64,000 nt of DNA from Trametes villosa. Lineage: Eukaryota > Basidiomycota > Agaricomycetes > Polyporales > Polyporaceae. Numbering within the stretch: the stretch's first letter is position 1; each line of letters opens with the position of its first letter. Shown here piece after piece: positions 20,464 through 32,377 of the stretch. The stretch covers positions 620,001 to 684,000 of the forward strand of contig PUDQ02000003.1 of NCBI GenBank assembly GCA_002964805.2. The letters run 5' to 3'. The notes below the pieces were generated by a model that was not told the origin of the DNA, searched no databases, and saw only the letters and a list, made by a program, of their open reading frames with translations. A program made the position numbers and the translations under genes.

Positions 20464-22058
20464 ATGTTCGTCAAGGCTAGCCTTATTGCCCTTGCCCTCG
20501 CCCTGTCGACCGGGGCTTCTCCCGTACTCGAGGGACTCGGCGCTCGAGTTTCCTTCGGGAAGCGCAACGGTATGACCACCGCCGACGGCTGGTTCGACCA
20601 CGAGCGCGCGGTACAACAGGTTGTCCGCGACCATAAGTACGTCGTTCCTTCTTCAAACACGTCTGCTGCAGTACTGACTGGACTTCTCTCTCAGCAAGCA
20701 CAGACAGAACCTGATCAACTTGGAACGCAACCTCGGCAAGCAGGCCTTCAACGAGGTAAGCCTCTTCACCTCAGTATCACTTGCAGACGATGCTGACACG
20801 ACCTTTGCAGGGTGCGGAGATTAAGCCTATGTCGAACTATTCTGCTCCGCCCCAGAGGCGCCAGGCTGAGAAGCTCACCGACGAAGCCAACGACGAGTAC
20901 TGGGCCGGTCCGATCACGATCGGTACCCCCAGCCAGAGTTTCCTCATCGACTTTGACAGTGAGTGGTTTTTTGCACTGTGTTCCGCATTTCATCGTTAAC
21001 GGGGTCTGCATAGCCGGTTCCGCCGACCTCTGGGTCCCCTCGGTGAACTGCACGAGCACATACTGCAGTCAGAAGAACAAGTACAACGCGTCATCGTCCT
21101 CAACCAGCGCTCCGAAGAGCGGCGCATTTTCCATTCAATACGGAGATGGATCGCAAGTCTCCGGGCCCGTCTACTCCGAGACGGTGTCTGTCGCGGGCAT
21201 CACGGTCAAGAACCAGGCCTTCTCGCCCGTCAACACGATCTCCCCCAGCTTCGGCGATGAGGCGGACGATGGGATCCTGGGCCTCGCGTTCCCTGCCTTG
21301 TCCAATCTCCACCAGGTACGCTCTTCGGGGTATACATCTCTGGCATACCGTGCTCAGTGTCATGCAGAGTCCGTTCTTCAACACAGCAAAGGCGCAAGGC
21401 GCGGTGAAAACCGGCGTCTTCGGGTTCAAGCTGGCCAAGTCGGGCTCGGAGCTCTTCCTTGGAGGCACGGACACGTCTCTCTACTCCGGCTCGCCCGAGT
21501 ACCACCCCGTCACCGGGTCCGGATTCTGGCAGATATCCGGCGGTAGCATCTCGAATGGCAACCAGGTACGCTGAGTCGCCATCGCCTTCATCCCAACATA
21601 CATCTGACATGTACTCCCACAGACCCTTGCGTCCAACTTCCAGACGATCATCGACTCCGGCACCACCATCATCTACGGTCCCCCCAATGCCGTCGCGGCG
21701 TTCTACAAGTCCATCCCCGGCTCGCACGTGTACGACTCGCAGAACGGCTTCTACTCGTTCCCGTGCAAGGCTGTGCCCGCGAGCGTCGCGTTCAGCTGGG
21801 GCGGCAAGAACTGGACGATCTCCGCCGCGAACTTCAACTACGGCAAGGTCAACGCGACGCACTGTGTCGGCGCGATTGCTGGCCAGGACCTCGGTCTCGG
21901 CTCGAACACCTGGTTGTTGGGCGACAGGTACGTTCTTTCTTGACGACTGCAAAGCGCGCGGGCTCTGACCTCGTATGATCTTTTGTAGCTTCATGAAGAA
22001 CGTCTACACCGCGTTTTCCTTCGACAACAGCTCGGTCGGCTTTGCTCAGCTGAAGTAG
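20464..22058 (+). CDS. Secreted pepsin-type aspartic protease (family A1, polyporopepsin-like)
   Basis: Extracellular acid endopeptidase. Exons 20464-20636, 20695-20755, 20811-20958, 21014-21315, 21368-21565, 21623-21927 and 21989-22058 give 418 aa. The signal peptide is MFVKASLIALALALSTGASP (1-20). A propeptide of about 75 residues follows and the mature enzyme starts near the ANDEYWAGPITIGTP region. The two catalytic aspartates sit in DTGS (127-130) and DSGT (305-308); the flap Tyr is in IQYGDGS. WLLGDSFMKNVYTAFSF near the end is the conserved A1 C-terminal block. Several NxS/T sites suggest glycosylation. The length and seven-exon layout are normal for the family. It probably serves nutrient acquisition from protein. 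Confidence 0.95.
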
Positions 22059-22304
22059 AAATGTCGTAACGGATGTGTGCTTCCACGATGTTCATATGAT
22101 CACTATACCACTGTACACTCGTGATTTCATGTCCTATACCCTTCTCCCACCCCCGGGTAAGCGACAACACTGAACTCGAGACTTAGCGGTTCACAAACAG
22201 GGCATGCGCTATGATAAATTCCGAACTGATTCATTATATGCCGTGAATGGCTATCGATATCCTTCAACTAGCACAATCTACCCAAGCGCGAGCACGACCA
22301 ACGC

Positions 22305-24435
22305 TCACCCCGCGCGGTGCTCGATATACACCTGCCCAACAAGCACCGCACATGCCGCGAGCATCGCGACGCCCGAAATCGGGAGGTTGAGCGCGAGGAA
22401 CTCGCGCGCGCGCACGCGCACGCCCTTCTCGCGCAGGATCGCGCGCCAGAGCAGGCCCGCGAGCGACGCGGAGAACGTGAGCGTGCACGCGCCGAAGTTC
22501 GAGCCGAGCCCGAGCGCGTAGATCGCGCCGTCGCGCGTGCGCGCCTCCACTGTGGCCCCAGTTGCGGATGGGGAGGACGGGGAGGAGGAGAGCCAGAGCT
22601 GGAGGACGCGCGCGAGGAGGATAGTCGCGCCGATGTTCGTCCCACAGAACTGTTCAAGTTGGCACAGCATTTGAAGGTAAAGGCCATTCGTCAGTCAACT
22701 GAGGAGATGCAGGTGGGAGAGCGAGTGGAGGACGTACGTTGCACATCATGCACGAGAGGAAGCCCATGCCCCCGATCGCCCCGAGCACGCCCGTGCTGCG
22801 TACCCACGCCGCCCACCACTGAGCGAAGAGCGCTACCCAGCCTTGGGCCGCGAGCCCTTGCACGAGGATGAACATCAAGAACGCGAAGGGGAGGAGGGCG
22901 ACCGGCAGGCGCGCGGCGACGTGCGCAACCGTCGGGAACGCTGCGGACAGCCGAGCGTGTGCGGACTGGAGCCGGGGGAGAAGCGCGCGTTTGCGCAGCT
23001 TGGGCGACGGCTGGAGAGGAAGAGAGGGCGCCCGAGCGATGCTGGGGGGCCGGGAAGCGAGCTCTTGCAGCTCGTAGGGGGAAGATTGCACCCCAGCTGC
23101 TTCCCCTTCCTCATCTTCGCCTTCCTGGTCCGAATCCCGGGCTTCGGGGGATGGAGGGGTGGGCAAGTGACGTCTAGACCAGTCGAAGCGCACGTCGCGC
23201 AGGAGCATGATCACTGCAGGGGGCACGGTGACCATGTATACGGGCACACCGATCGTGCTGACGCCGACGAGGACCGCGAGGGTGGTGAGCAGGAGGACCG
23301 CCCCGAAGACGGCCCCGGCAGGGTCGATGAGTGCCGCACGGACTTCTTCCGGGGAAAGCGGGACTTCGATGCGAGGCGGGATGAGGGTGGGCGAGTGGAA
23401 GAGGCCGAAAAGGAGGACGGGGAACACGCACACCGCGGCCGCGAGGAAGGGGAGTATGACGTGCGCAGCGTAGCTGAGAAAGGATATGGAGAACGCCCCG
23501 GATAGTACGAGGTTTGTAGGATTTGACGAGACGAGCACGACGGACGCTGTGATCGTAGATGAACTTACATGAGTCTGTGCGGCTGAGAAAGTATAATGTA
23601 CATACCCATGTTTGCGGCCGCAAATTGGGAGAAGATCCACGCTGTAGGAGGAGTGATTCTGAATAACTGGAGTCAGTATATGCGCTATGCACTCGTCCGA
23701 AAATTGGCAATTCACCCTGCTGCTCTCGTAAAGTATGCAAGGAAGGCGGTACCAGACAGAATCACCGGGTCCTGTCATTACGTGTGAGCAATGATCGTAC
23801 GCGGTGAACGACGCGCTTGATCACCCACATTACCGACTATGACACCACACAGAAGGAAGAAGACGTATAGGTACGTGAAGAGCTTGCGTCCTGACGAGCC
23901 GCCCTTGCTTGCGACCCAGAAGGCCAAGAAGCGCAAAAGTCCAGTTGCATCTAGAGATATGGAGATGTATGCCTTCAAACACCGGTTCGTTAGGTCGTAT
24001 ATGACTGTCGGTGCGAGACGACATACGAGAGATATGAACAGGGCCATGACATTGAGAGGGCTAACTCCCGCCGTCCCGATGATCCCATCTCGAACGGTCT
24101 GACCGTTGAAAACCCCTGCTGCGAGGAGCAGAAGGACAGACCCGAGCGGTACCGTGATATAGTTGAGAGGTATGCGGCGTGGTTTGGGCACCGCTCGTCG
24201 CCGGTCGGGCAGTACCCCGGCGTAGATGAGAGCATTTCGTGCTGGGCGTAGGAGGGCGTTTGGAACGGGCACTCGCAGAGGGAATATGACCGCGAGATCT
24301 ATGTTTTTGTCAGAGACGTATAAAACGACTGAGATTTCATTGAAGCTTACTAGAGAGAAAGAAGAGTATGATGGTTAGGATAGCAGGCCACGTCTTGATT
24401 GACGACGTGTCTGATGTAGTCTGTGAATCTAGCAT
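22305..24435 (-). CDS. ArsB/NhaD-type permease (arsenical pump or anion transporter family)
   Basis: Integral membrane transporter of the ion-transporter superfamily. Exons 24435-24351, 24298-23829, 23771-23716, 23658-23606, 23546-22738 and 22649-22305 give 605 aa. Hydrophobic segments alternate with the family motifs GVIVGNDPVILSGTAFLAYF, PPTAWIFSQFAAANM, VVLVSSNPTNLVLSGAF and CGTNIGATILLARV. A cytoplasmic-type loop at about 320-400 is acidic (SDQEGEDEEGEAA) and separates the two halves. The NPTN and GTNIGAT re-entrant motifs are typical of the ArsB/CitM fold. The substrate could be arsenite, sulfate, carboxylates or sodium; the sequence does not decide. Tail-to-tail with the protease gene, 246 bp apart. 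Confidence 0.88.
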
Positions 24436-26242
24436 TGCGTGCCACCAGGATCGACACGATGAGTTATATCAACCCAGCGACAGTCGAGGAAAGACAAATT
24501 CAAGCGGCGTCATTGTTGCACCATCGTCGCCAGGGATAGTAATTGTAGAGTTATACTGAATTTTTGGTGACTTTGTGAACCCTTTAACATTCGCCTAGCT
24601 CAACAAGTTGGCCTTACCGCCTGTAAATCCAACAGCGACGTGAGCGACACTAAAGTGCCTGAGAAGTACTCAAGGAGTATACCTGCGTAGTCGCAGATAT
24701 GAAGAAGGTCTACAAGGTTAGAACGGATCAACGAGGTTCTTATGACGCGCCTGTCAATACGTCAAAAGAACGCGTAAACATGCGTCAACAACACGGTCGC
24801 GTCGAGGGCTCGACGTGTTCCCCGCCCCAGCGCTTCTTGCTTTCCCCCACCATCATCTTACGTGTCGCTTTCCTCGCCCTATGTCTTTCATCGACGCCCG
24901 TCGCTGTCCCTCAAGTAGTCGAGATCGTCGTTGGCGGCGGCGAGACGAACTTCGGGGGTCCCGGTACTCAGTGTAAGCTGCCTGGCATCTCTCCATCGAT
25001 GCTGTCGTGACTTTGATTGATCAATCGCCTGCCTTCATTATGCATTGCAAGATACTTTCACGTCTTCTGGCTACAGACGCATGGAATGACGTGATGTTTC
25101 GATGTTCGTCTCTTGGATGCGCTTGTCTCGGCCTTGCAGGAGTACAGTTGCCACTTGAGCAGCTCTGCGAAGATATTGCTCGGCCGCGAACAGCATATAT
25201 GCGTATGTATGCGCTACTATATGCGCACATAACACTTTATGCTGACCTATATCCGCGGTCTACGCCAGCATAAGCACATAAGCCCTCGGAGAAAGCATAT
25301 CGACACCGAAGCTTTGTCTCGGAAGCTGGCTGTGCATGATTCAAGCGCGGCTCCATCCCTCGTTTTCGGACATGCGGTATGTTCTGGCTGCGGTTCAGGC
25401 GCGTCCGTTCTTGCCGCTGACACCACGCACAAGAGTTCTGGAATGTGGCTGGCTGGCGCAGCCAAGTGCTTCAGCAGTGCATGCACGCATTTTTTGCGCC
25501 GCCGGCCAATAGCAGGCGGAGCCGCCGGACCGGATATCTGCGACGGCGGCGCGATCGCGATGGGTTCCCAGCCTTTGCCTCGATCGGCTCCGATGAGTCC
25601 CTCGCTCGGTCCGCGCCCACTCAAGCTCACGTTGTCATGGTGCGCCGCCCTTCCTGCGTTGCGCTGCAGTTCGAGCATGCCTTCACCCGTACAACCAACG
25701 TACAACTCGATCGCCTCCGAGTCTCTACCCAGGCCTACGAGACCCGCGCCTGCAGCGACGCATGGACCGGGTAAACTGCACGTGCGGGGCACGCGTCGGT
25801 GGCGTTGCCGCGTTAATTGTCGGACGCTCGGCTAACGGGCGCGGGGACTGACGCGAGGCGCGTCTTCTCGTCCCGGCGCCAATGCACACGCACACTCCGC
25901 CCAACAATTAGGCTCATCACAAAAAGCAAGGCCATGGCGTCCTTCCTGACAGCCCCGCCCCTCTTCCTGATAAACCCCTCCGCCCCTCTTCGCCCCTTCC
26001 CTCCTGTCGCCATCCACCGCTCCCTGGCCAACCCCGCGGGCGCACCGGAGAGCACCTCCCTCCCGCCGTCACCTTATCACCGGTCGACCAGGCGATCCGA
26101 AGCGTGCCCATTTCCTCCTACATAACCGCTCATCCGCCGCCCAGCGCGTGCAGGCAAACTCAACCTCACCCCTCAACTTCCCGCTTCCGCTTCGACCCCC
26201 CTCTTCGTGCGCGATCTGTCCGCCATCCGCCCCTATTAAATC
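24436..26242. other. Intergenic, 1.81 kb
   Basis: Between divergent genes. A plus-strand frame at 24699-25010 carries a hydrophobic stretch (IILRVAFLALCLSS) like a signal peptide but continues into no recognisable protein. Frames on both strands at 25240-25840 are GC-rich shadows. The final 250 bp are pyrimidine-rich, with TATTAAA just before the next ATG. Confidence 0.45.
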
Positions 26243-27742
26243 ATGCCGCGCGGAATGCAGCTGCAGCCACTCGAGGTGCGTCCCCTCCCTGTTAGATCGC
26301 TAGTCCTCTTGCACGCCGACGCTCACATTGCTGGCGCGCAATCTCTAGCTCACTCCAGAGTGGCTCACGAACAGCCCTGTCACCGCGGACGACTTCCGGT
26401 GCATCACCCCCGCTTCGACGATCTTCCGCATGTCGTTCGGCGCGACGAGCCACTCGCGCCATCGCGAAAGCACGGTGTACAGCGAGAGCGAAGATGAAGA
26501 ATCCGATGTAAGCACATTCCTGTGGGACGACGAGGAGAGCGATTCCGTGGACGATGTCGACACGATCGAAGAGCCCGAGCCCACTCCAATCGTGCGGCCG
26601 GCCGAAGCTTCACCAGAACCCCAACCTACCCCCACCCATGCGCGCGCACCCTCCACGGAGTCATGCACCCATCAAGCGTCCCGCGTGGTCGATTTCCACA
26701 TGCCATGGTTCATGCAGGTCGACCCGACCTGCCTGTCCGTGCTCGATGACCAGCTACTACAATCCCCGCTCGACGCGTTCGCGGACCTCTGCTACTCGCA
26801 GGCGGTGCGTCCGTCGGACCTTCCCAACGGCGAGGAGCAAGCAGGACACAGCTATGGGTACTCGTGGCGGCGCCTGAGCCGCCTGCTCTCCGCGTGCCCG
26901 GATCTCTCGCAGGCCGCGATCGGACTCGAGGGCCGTGAAACGGAGGGAGGGCGGGAGAGTGAGTCGGAGAGCGACACAGACTCGGAGCAGCTCGCCTCGC
27001 CCGAACAGCCCGTGCCCGTGCCTGGCTGGTCGTTCAACGTGTACCAACCGAGGTCTGAGCGCGAGCAGACGGAGAGCCCGTACAGGCCATACGTGAGTCT
27101 TACTTCCTTTTGGCGCTCCTCTTCACGACCCTCTCGTTGCCGTTCCGTCCCCATATCAACCTCACCACCACCTCATCCCCAACCCAATGATCCTCCGGCG
27201 CGATCGCGTCCAGGCCAAACCCTAATACGCACCGCCCCTTACCTCACCCCCTTCCTGCATTCTTACGCTTGACCTCTTCGCCCGCGCTCTGTTTCCGCTG
27301 TCGAGACCGGCCGGCGTTCTATTCCTTTTTTGACGGATTGAGCATCACCGTGATGAAGCTCGCGCCCGCTAACGCACTATCCTCCTTCCAGAACTCCCAG
27401 ACCCTCGTCGCGAAGCCGCTTCCTGCCTTGCCCGCGCTCGTACCTTCACCACCGCGGACACCTCCGCCGTGCTCGCCGCCCCCATTACGCCCGTCTGACG
27501 CGGTCACGCAAGCTCAACTTGTGTTCTTGTTCGCGAACACCCCTCCGCGATCCGACGACAGCGTGCACTTCTTCCCCACGAAGGTCCAGGAGCATCCGCC
27601 GAAGGGCGGCCGGAGCCGACGCGGAACGCTGCGGATATCCACCTCCTCCGGTGGCAGGGGCGGAGGCACAACGCCGCTCAGCCCCCGCCTTGGCCTTTTC
27701 CAGCGTGGTCTGGCGGGCATCCGCGCGGGGCTGTCCCACTAG
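26243..27742 (+). CDS. Hypothetical acidic Ser/Pro-rich protein
   Basis: Exons 26243-26275, 26349-27092 and 27392-27742 give 375 aa. The first exon encodes only MPRGMQLQPLE; exon 2 continues LTPEWLTNSPVTADDF in phase, which supports this start. Residues 45-80 are very acidic (SESEDEESDVSTFLWDDEESD). A more ordered block HMPWFMQVDPTCLSVLDDQLL comes next, then Glu/Ser repeats. The C-terminal third is basic and proline-rich (LPALPALVPSPPRTPPP, GRSRRGTLRIS). No catalytic motif, signal peptide or membrane segment is visible. Intron 2 is long (299 bp). I do not recognise the family; a disordered regulatory protein is a fair guess. Confidence 0.75.
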
Positions 27743-28849
27743 CGTGCGTTGGGCGCATGCTGCACCTCCACCACCTGCACGTTGCTCTGAGCGCATCACT
27801 GGCGCCTCGCCCTGCGCGCCGGCGAGGCAGCGCCTCCCCGCCGGCCTCCCCCTCCTTCCGAACCTCACCACCTCCACGTCTGCGTACGACTGCATTGACT
27901 GCTACCGACTCCTCGTACATCCTCTCAACCGCCCGACATGCACGCGGGTCTCTACGTTTGGCTAATGGTCCGAACATCACCCGCGCATCTCTTCCACTCC
28001 ACCCACCCTGCTTCCCCCCGGTGTACAAATGCAGCCCGTCCCGCGCCCCCGCACGCCTTCGTCTTCCTGCGGGTCGCGTACCTGTTGTATCTATATCTAG
28101 GACCGTTGGCGCGGCCGCCTCCGTTACTGTCGCCCAGGCCGAGTTCGCTGTTCCTCCCGCCCCGTGCTCCTCTCGACTCTCCAGCATGCACATGTACCAC
28201 TATCATTGGCCACTCTACACGCACATACGCTCATTGTCTCCCCCGCGCCGTTGCGCACACGCTGTTGTTGTACCATGTACCACCAGCCCTACCGCCCGCT
28301 CCCTGCCCCCTGCCCCCCTTGCCCCCACCCCCTGAAGCCTGCCCCCTGGTCGCTGTTCTCTGTTACTGCTCGCATCCCGCTTGCCCATCCATACTCGGCC
28401 TGCCCCCCTTCGGATTCCGAATCGCTACGTTAGATGGGACGCTTTATAATCGCGCTAGATGGCTCCGTTATTGCCGCCGTATACGAGACGGCGGCCTTGT
28501 ACATACATACATGTGTTGAGCGTGGGCGTCGCTGTTGGTGCGCGCCCCGCGCTGTGCTGTGCTGGAATTCAACGCACGGAACGTGGTTGAAAACCTCGCG
28601 AGGTAGTGTGATATCGGAAACATGCTTTCAGCTGGAGCTCCAAGCGCGTGGAGATGTGGGCCCGTTGATGTATTATAAAATGAAGCATTGGAGGATGTTG
28701 CAAGAATTGTGTAAGTTGAACATATCGTACACGCCGAAGCCAGGTATAAGAACCCAAGCGTCCCCTCTCGTGCCCCACCAAGCTAAAGCACTCTTCCCCT
28801 CGAGCTCGTACACATTCTAACAAAGTGTCAATGTCCCCGACACAGCGCA
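27743..28849. other. Intergenic, 1.1 kb, C-rich on the plus strand
   Basis: Convergent 3' ends. The left half is extremely pyrimidine-rich, ending in runs of CCCCC at 28301-28346, a potential G-quadruplex on the minus strand. Frames here are side effects of composition. Confidence 0.5.
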
Positions 28850-30526
28850 TTACTCGCTGTACGTCCGGTCTTCGCTGCTGCCCTGCATGTTCTCCATGGT
28901 GCGCCGCACGCGCTCGTACACAGCGAAGACGATGGCCTGCCCGGGCGCGACGCGCAGCACACGCGGGGTGATGCCCTTGTAGAACGAGCGGAAGCCCTCC
29001 TGGCGCCACATGTCACCCGCGATCGCCGCGATGCGCTGGAACGCGCTCTGCCCGGGGACCGCCTCCGCCTTCTGCAGCCCTGTGTGTCCGCCGCACCGTC
29101 AGCTCTCTTCACTCATGCACGGCAGGCAGAGGAAAGGGGACTCACGCGTCTTGATCGTGTCGATGGGCGCGTTCGAAAACGGGCCCATCGCGCCCGAGAC
29201 GAGGCCGATGGCCATGTGCTGCCACGAGGGCAGGTCCGCGCGCTCGGGCTGCCAGCGCTGCGCGAGCTTCTTCAGCTCCTGGTACGCGGTGAAGTTCGCG
29301 CCCTGGTTCGTCGCCTGGCGCAGCGCGGTGAGCGTCACGCCGCGGTAGAGCGCGCTGAAGCCCTCCTCGCGCACGATCGCGTACACCGCGTGCCCCGCGT
29401 TGCGGTACCGCGGCGCCTCGAGCGGGTCCGCGAGCGAGTGCTGCTGCGCCTGCAGCCGGATCTTCACGACCTCCATGGGGGTGACGACCATCACGGCTTC
29501 CGTTACGCCTGCGCCGAGGCCGGCTGTGGGTGAGGGTGGTGAGTATGCGTCGCGCGGGTGGAGAGGAGGGGCGTACCAATGAAGATGTTCCCTACGCTCG
29601 TTTGACCGGTGGACTTGTCCGCGAGCCATCCCTTATATTTCTCGAAACTCGCGAACCGGATCGCCATCTTGGGTACGATGCCAGAGAGCACCGCGCCGAG
29701 ACCTTTGTAGAGCGCGAGCGGGGTCTCTCTCCGCACGATCATTGCGCCCGTTGCAATGAAGCCGCGTGCTTTCGTCTGTGGGCGTACTCGTTAGCATCAA
29801 GCTCGTGCAGATGAGCATGCATATGGAAGGAGTAGATGTTTTGTGCCGCGGAATATAATAACGCTCGTCTAATGACGTCATAACATAACTGCTCGACCGT
29901 AGCGCGCGAATTCATGCTCGCGCGGGCGCAACGAAGCTGCAGATTGCGCTTGCAAATGTGCGTGAAAATGTGCGCGCAAGACACCCTTGATAGGTATGCC
30001 TACTGCCCCCGCGCGTGATGCATGACACGGCGCGGCACCAGACACCAGCGCCGCCGACAGACAGCCCGGCATCCCTGCGCCAATCTGGGATAGAAGGGGC
30101 GCGATTCTCGGCGTAGACGGCGCAAGCGGGGGCAGGCGGCGTGAGAGCGAGCGGGCGTTGCGGACAGATCCTTGTCGGCCGGCCTGACAAGAAAGCCGCT
30201 ACGCCCGCAGAACATTCTTCGCGCGCGGATGTGCCTTTTGCGCAAGCCCAGCCCAGCGTGCGCGCACCGCGGAGGATTGCAAGAGAGATGTGGTAGGGGA
30301 CTCACACCAGGTGCGCGCCCAGACCGCGACAACTGCATCCGGACCTTGATGGTGTCGAGGGGCTGGCAGCATAGCTGACACGCGCGGCGGGGGGTCAGGA
30401 CCGGTGACCTGAACGCGCTAATGGAGAGGAAAGGGGGCGTACCGCCTCCATTGCGCCTGCGATGCCTCCCGCCGTGAGTTGTGTGGCGAAGCCGACGGGC
30501 TTCTTGTCTGCGGCGCGCGACGCCAT
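28850..30526 (-). CDS. SFC1: Mitochondrial succinate/fumarate carrier (SLC25 family)
   Basis: Exchanges cytosolic succinate for matrix fumarate across the inner mitochondrial membrane, feeding gluconeogenesis during growth on C2 compounds. Exons 30526-30443, 30374-30306, 29775-29577, 29523-29146 and 29079-28850 give 319 aa. Three SLC25 repeats are visible by their signatures PLDTIKVRMQ, PMEVVKIRLQAQ and PIDTIKTRLQ. Stretches such as LYKGLGAV, IPKMAIRFASFEKY, RQATNQGANFTAY, LVSGAMGPFSNAP and LYKGITPRVLRVAPGQA/V match the yeast Sfc1/Acr1 branch rather than the citrate carrier. Intron 2 is long (530 bp) for this region. No cleavable presequence, as usual. Confidence 0.93.
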
Positions 30527-32377
30527 GTTCGCTGGATGTGTGCGGGGTCGGTGGGGGTGCTGCTAGTAGATTGAGGGGTGCGCCTTTGCGGGGTGTGGGG
30601 AAGAGAGTGCGAGTCGAGGTGAGTCAAGTCAGGTCTAGCAAAGAGTGTATGTCAGAGCGAGGTCCTGTCGTATTCCGAGGCTCGCGTACGCACCTGAGAA
30701 TAGGAGGTGGCGATCGGAGGCCCTGACTGGATGTGCGGCGGCAAAGCAGGTATGGGCGCGGCCTCGAGATGCGCGAGGTGAGAGGTATAGACGGAGGGAG
30801 GGGAAGCGGGGCGCGAGCAGTCCGGGGCGACCATGATATATCTGCGAGGGGCTAGGAGGACTCGGAGGGGGCACGGGCGGGACGAGGGGGCGCGCAGGCA
30901 GGCCTGGGCGGCAGGCATGTGTTAATTACCCCGCCTTGGCCTGGCTCTGCGACGTGCGGGGGAGGGTGCGGGGCAGATCAGCCACCCCCGCACTCCCCGC
31001 CCTTTCCGTCCTTTCCGCGCCCGCGCCTCCGCCCGCATTCCGTATGTTTTGCGGCGTCCCTCCTCTGTCCCCCCTCCCCGCTCTGCCCCCGACTCGCCCC
31101 GCACACTCGCGGCGGTTGTGGCAAAGCTTGCCGGCTTGTCAGGTTGTCAACTAGACCCAACAGCCGCGCGCTCAAGCTGTCGCTGCGCTGCCAGCGTATG
31201 ACCGCGGCCGACCTGGATCGGATTTGCAGCGCTTGTCGCGATCACCCGGTGGTAACGCATCCTTCGTTTTGACGTACGGCCTGGGTGCTTGTTCATGCGC
31301 CTTGTGGAGACCTGACGCGGTTGTTTCTGGGTCTTCCGGGCATGCTGGCGCGAGTCATTTGTGGCCGTAGGTTAGGCAAAGCCGTGCTCCGGCGCGTGTG
31401 ACCTCGCTCGGTTATGGACCGGCTCTTCCTCGTGATTTACCACCGCGACGTCGGTGGTGCGCTCAACGCAAGTTGACCGGATCACTGGGCATAGGTCGAT
31501 CATGGCTGTATTCAGCTGCGCAGGGTGAAAAGTGTCTTTGAGTTTTGAGGATATGCGGTGGTGGGGAGCCTGAGTGTCATAGCGCAGCAGTCGGATCTGA
31601 ATATTTCGAGTGCTAACCTCTAGCGGAGTGGTCAAATACGCGTGGTAGAGTATGAGGGAGATACGAATGGAAATGATATCAAACGGAACACGGCTCACCA
31701 TGCATGGCTAGGGGAATCAACATGAAGGCGTAAGAACAAAGTTGCATATTTAACAGCCGGTACCGCTTTGTGAAAACCCGCCACCTGCTCGCCGGCGCCT
31801 CCCGCGGCTTTAAACTTGTTCACTGACCACCTCCGCGCCGAGCGCGCGATGCTCTCCTGCTTGCTTCAATTCTTCAATAGGAAACACATCATGGTAACTT
31901 CGAATGGCAGTATCCGAGTGCCGATAACCTCTGCTTCGCGCGGACCCAAGTGGGTAAATTTGTGCGACAACGACGTTGAAGTCTCGATAACAGTTTTGCG
32001 TACGTTGACAGCTTGCGCACCAATTTACAGTCATAAACGTCCACATGCATCTCGTGGCGTTAGACGGGGACTGTAGCAGTGGCGTGCGCAACAGCGCATA
32101 CCGTATCAAATATAGGCAAACATATCATGGATCGTGGGCATTAGGCGGGTATCACTCAAGTGACTCGACGCACCTTCCCGCGAGAATCCCTGTTGCTCTT
32201 AAGCCTCCTCATTCGACTGTCCACATCCCCTCAGTCATCGGTTCAGCTCAGCACCCAGTGCAAGCGAGTCCAGGCATCCGTTAGTGCTGTAAGCGAGGTG
32301 AGTCAACTTCGGACATTTTGCCGGCCTGGAAACTTTGTGGCGGTAGCTCTAACTCACCGCGGATGGCACCTAGATCG
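30527..32377. other. Intergenic, 1.85 kb
   Basis: Upstream of the carrier (-) and of the kinase-like gene (+). GC-rich in the first 700 bp and more AT-rich afterwards. No frame has family resemblance, and no repeat was found. Confidence 0.5.

Noticed and set aside
22204..22871. Plus-strand frames with Arg/Glu-rich proteins over the ArsB-type permease.
   Set aside because: Antisense shadows of the permease exons on the minus strand.
24699..25010. A plus-strand frame with a signal-peptide-like stretch followed by VVEIVVGGGETNFGG, possibly a small secreted protein.
   Set aside because: No conserved continuation after the possible donor near 24973, and the downstream frame is irregular; not enough support for a gene.
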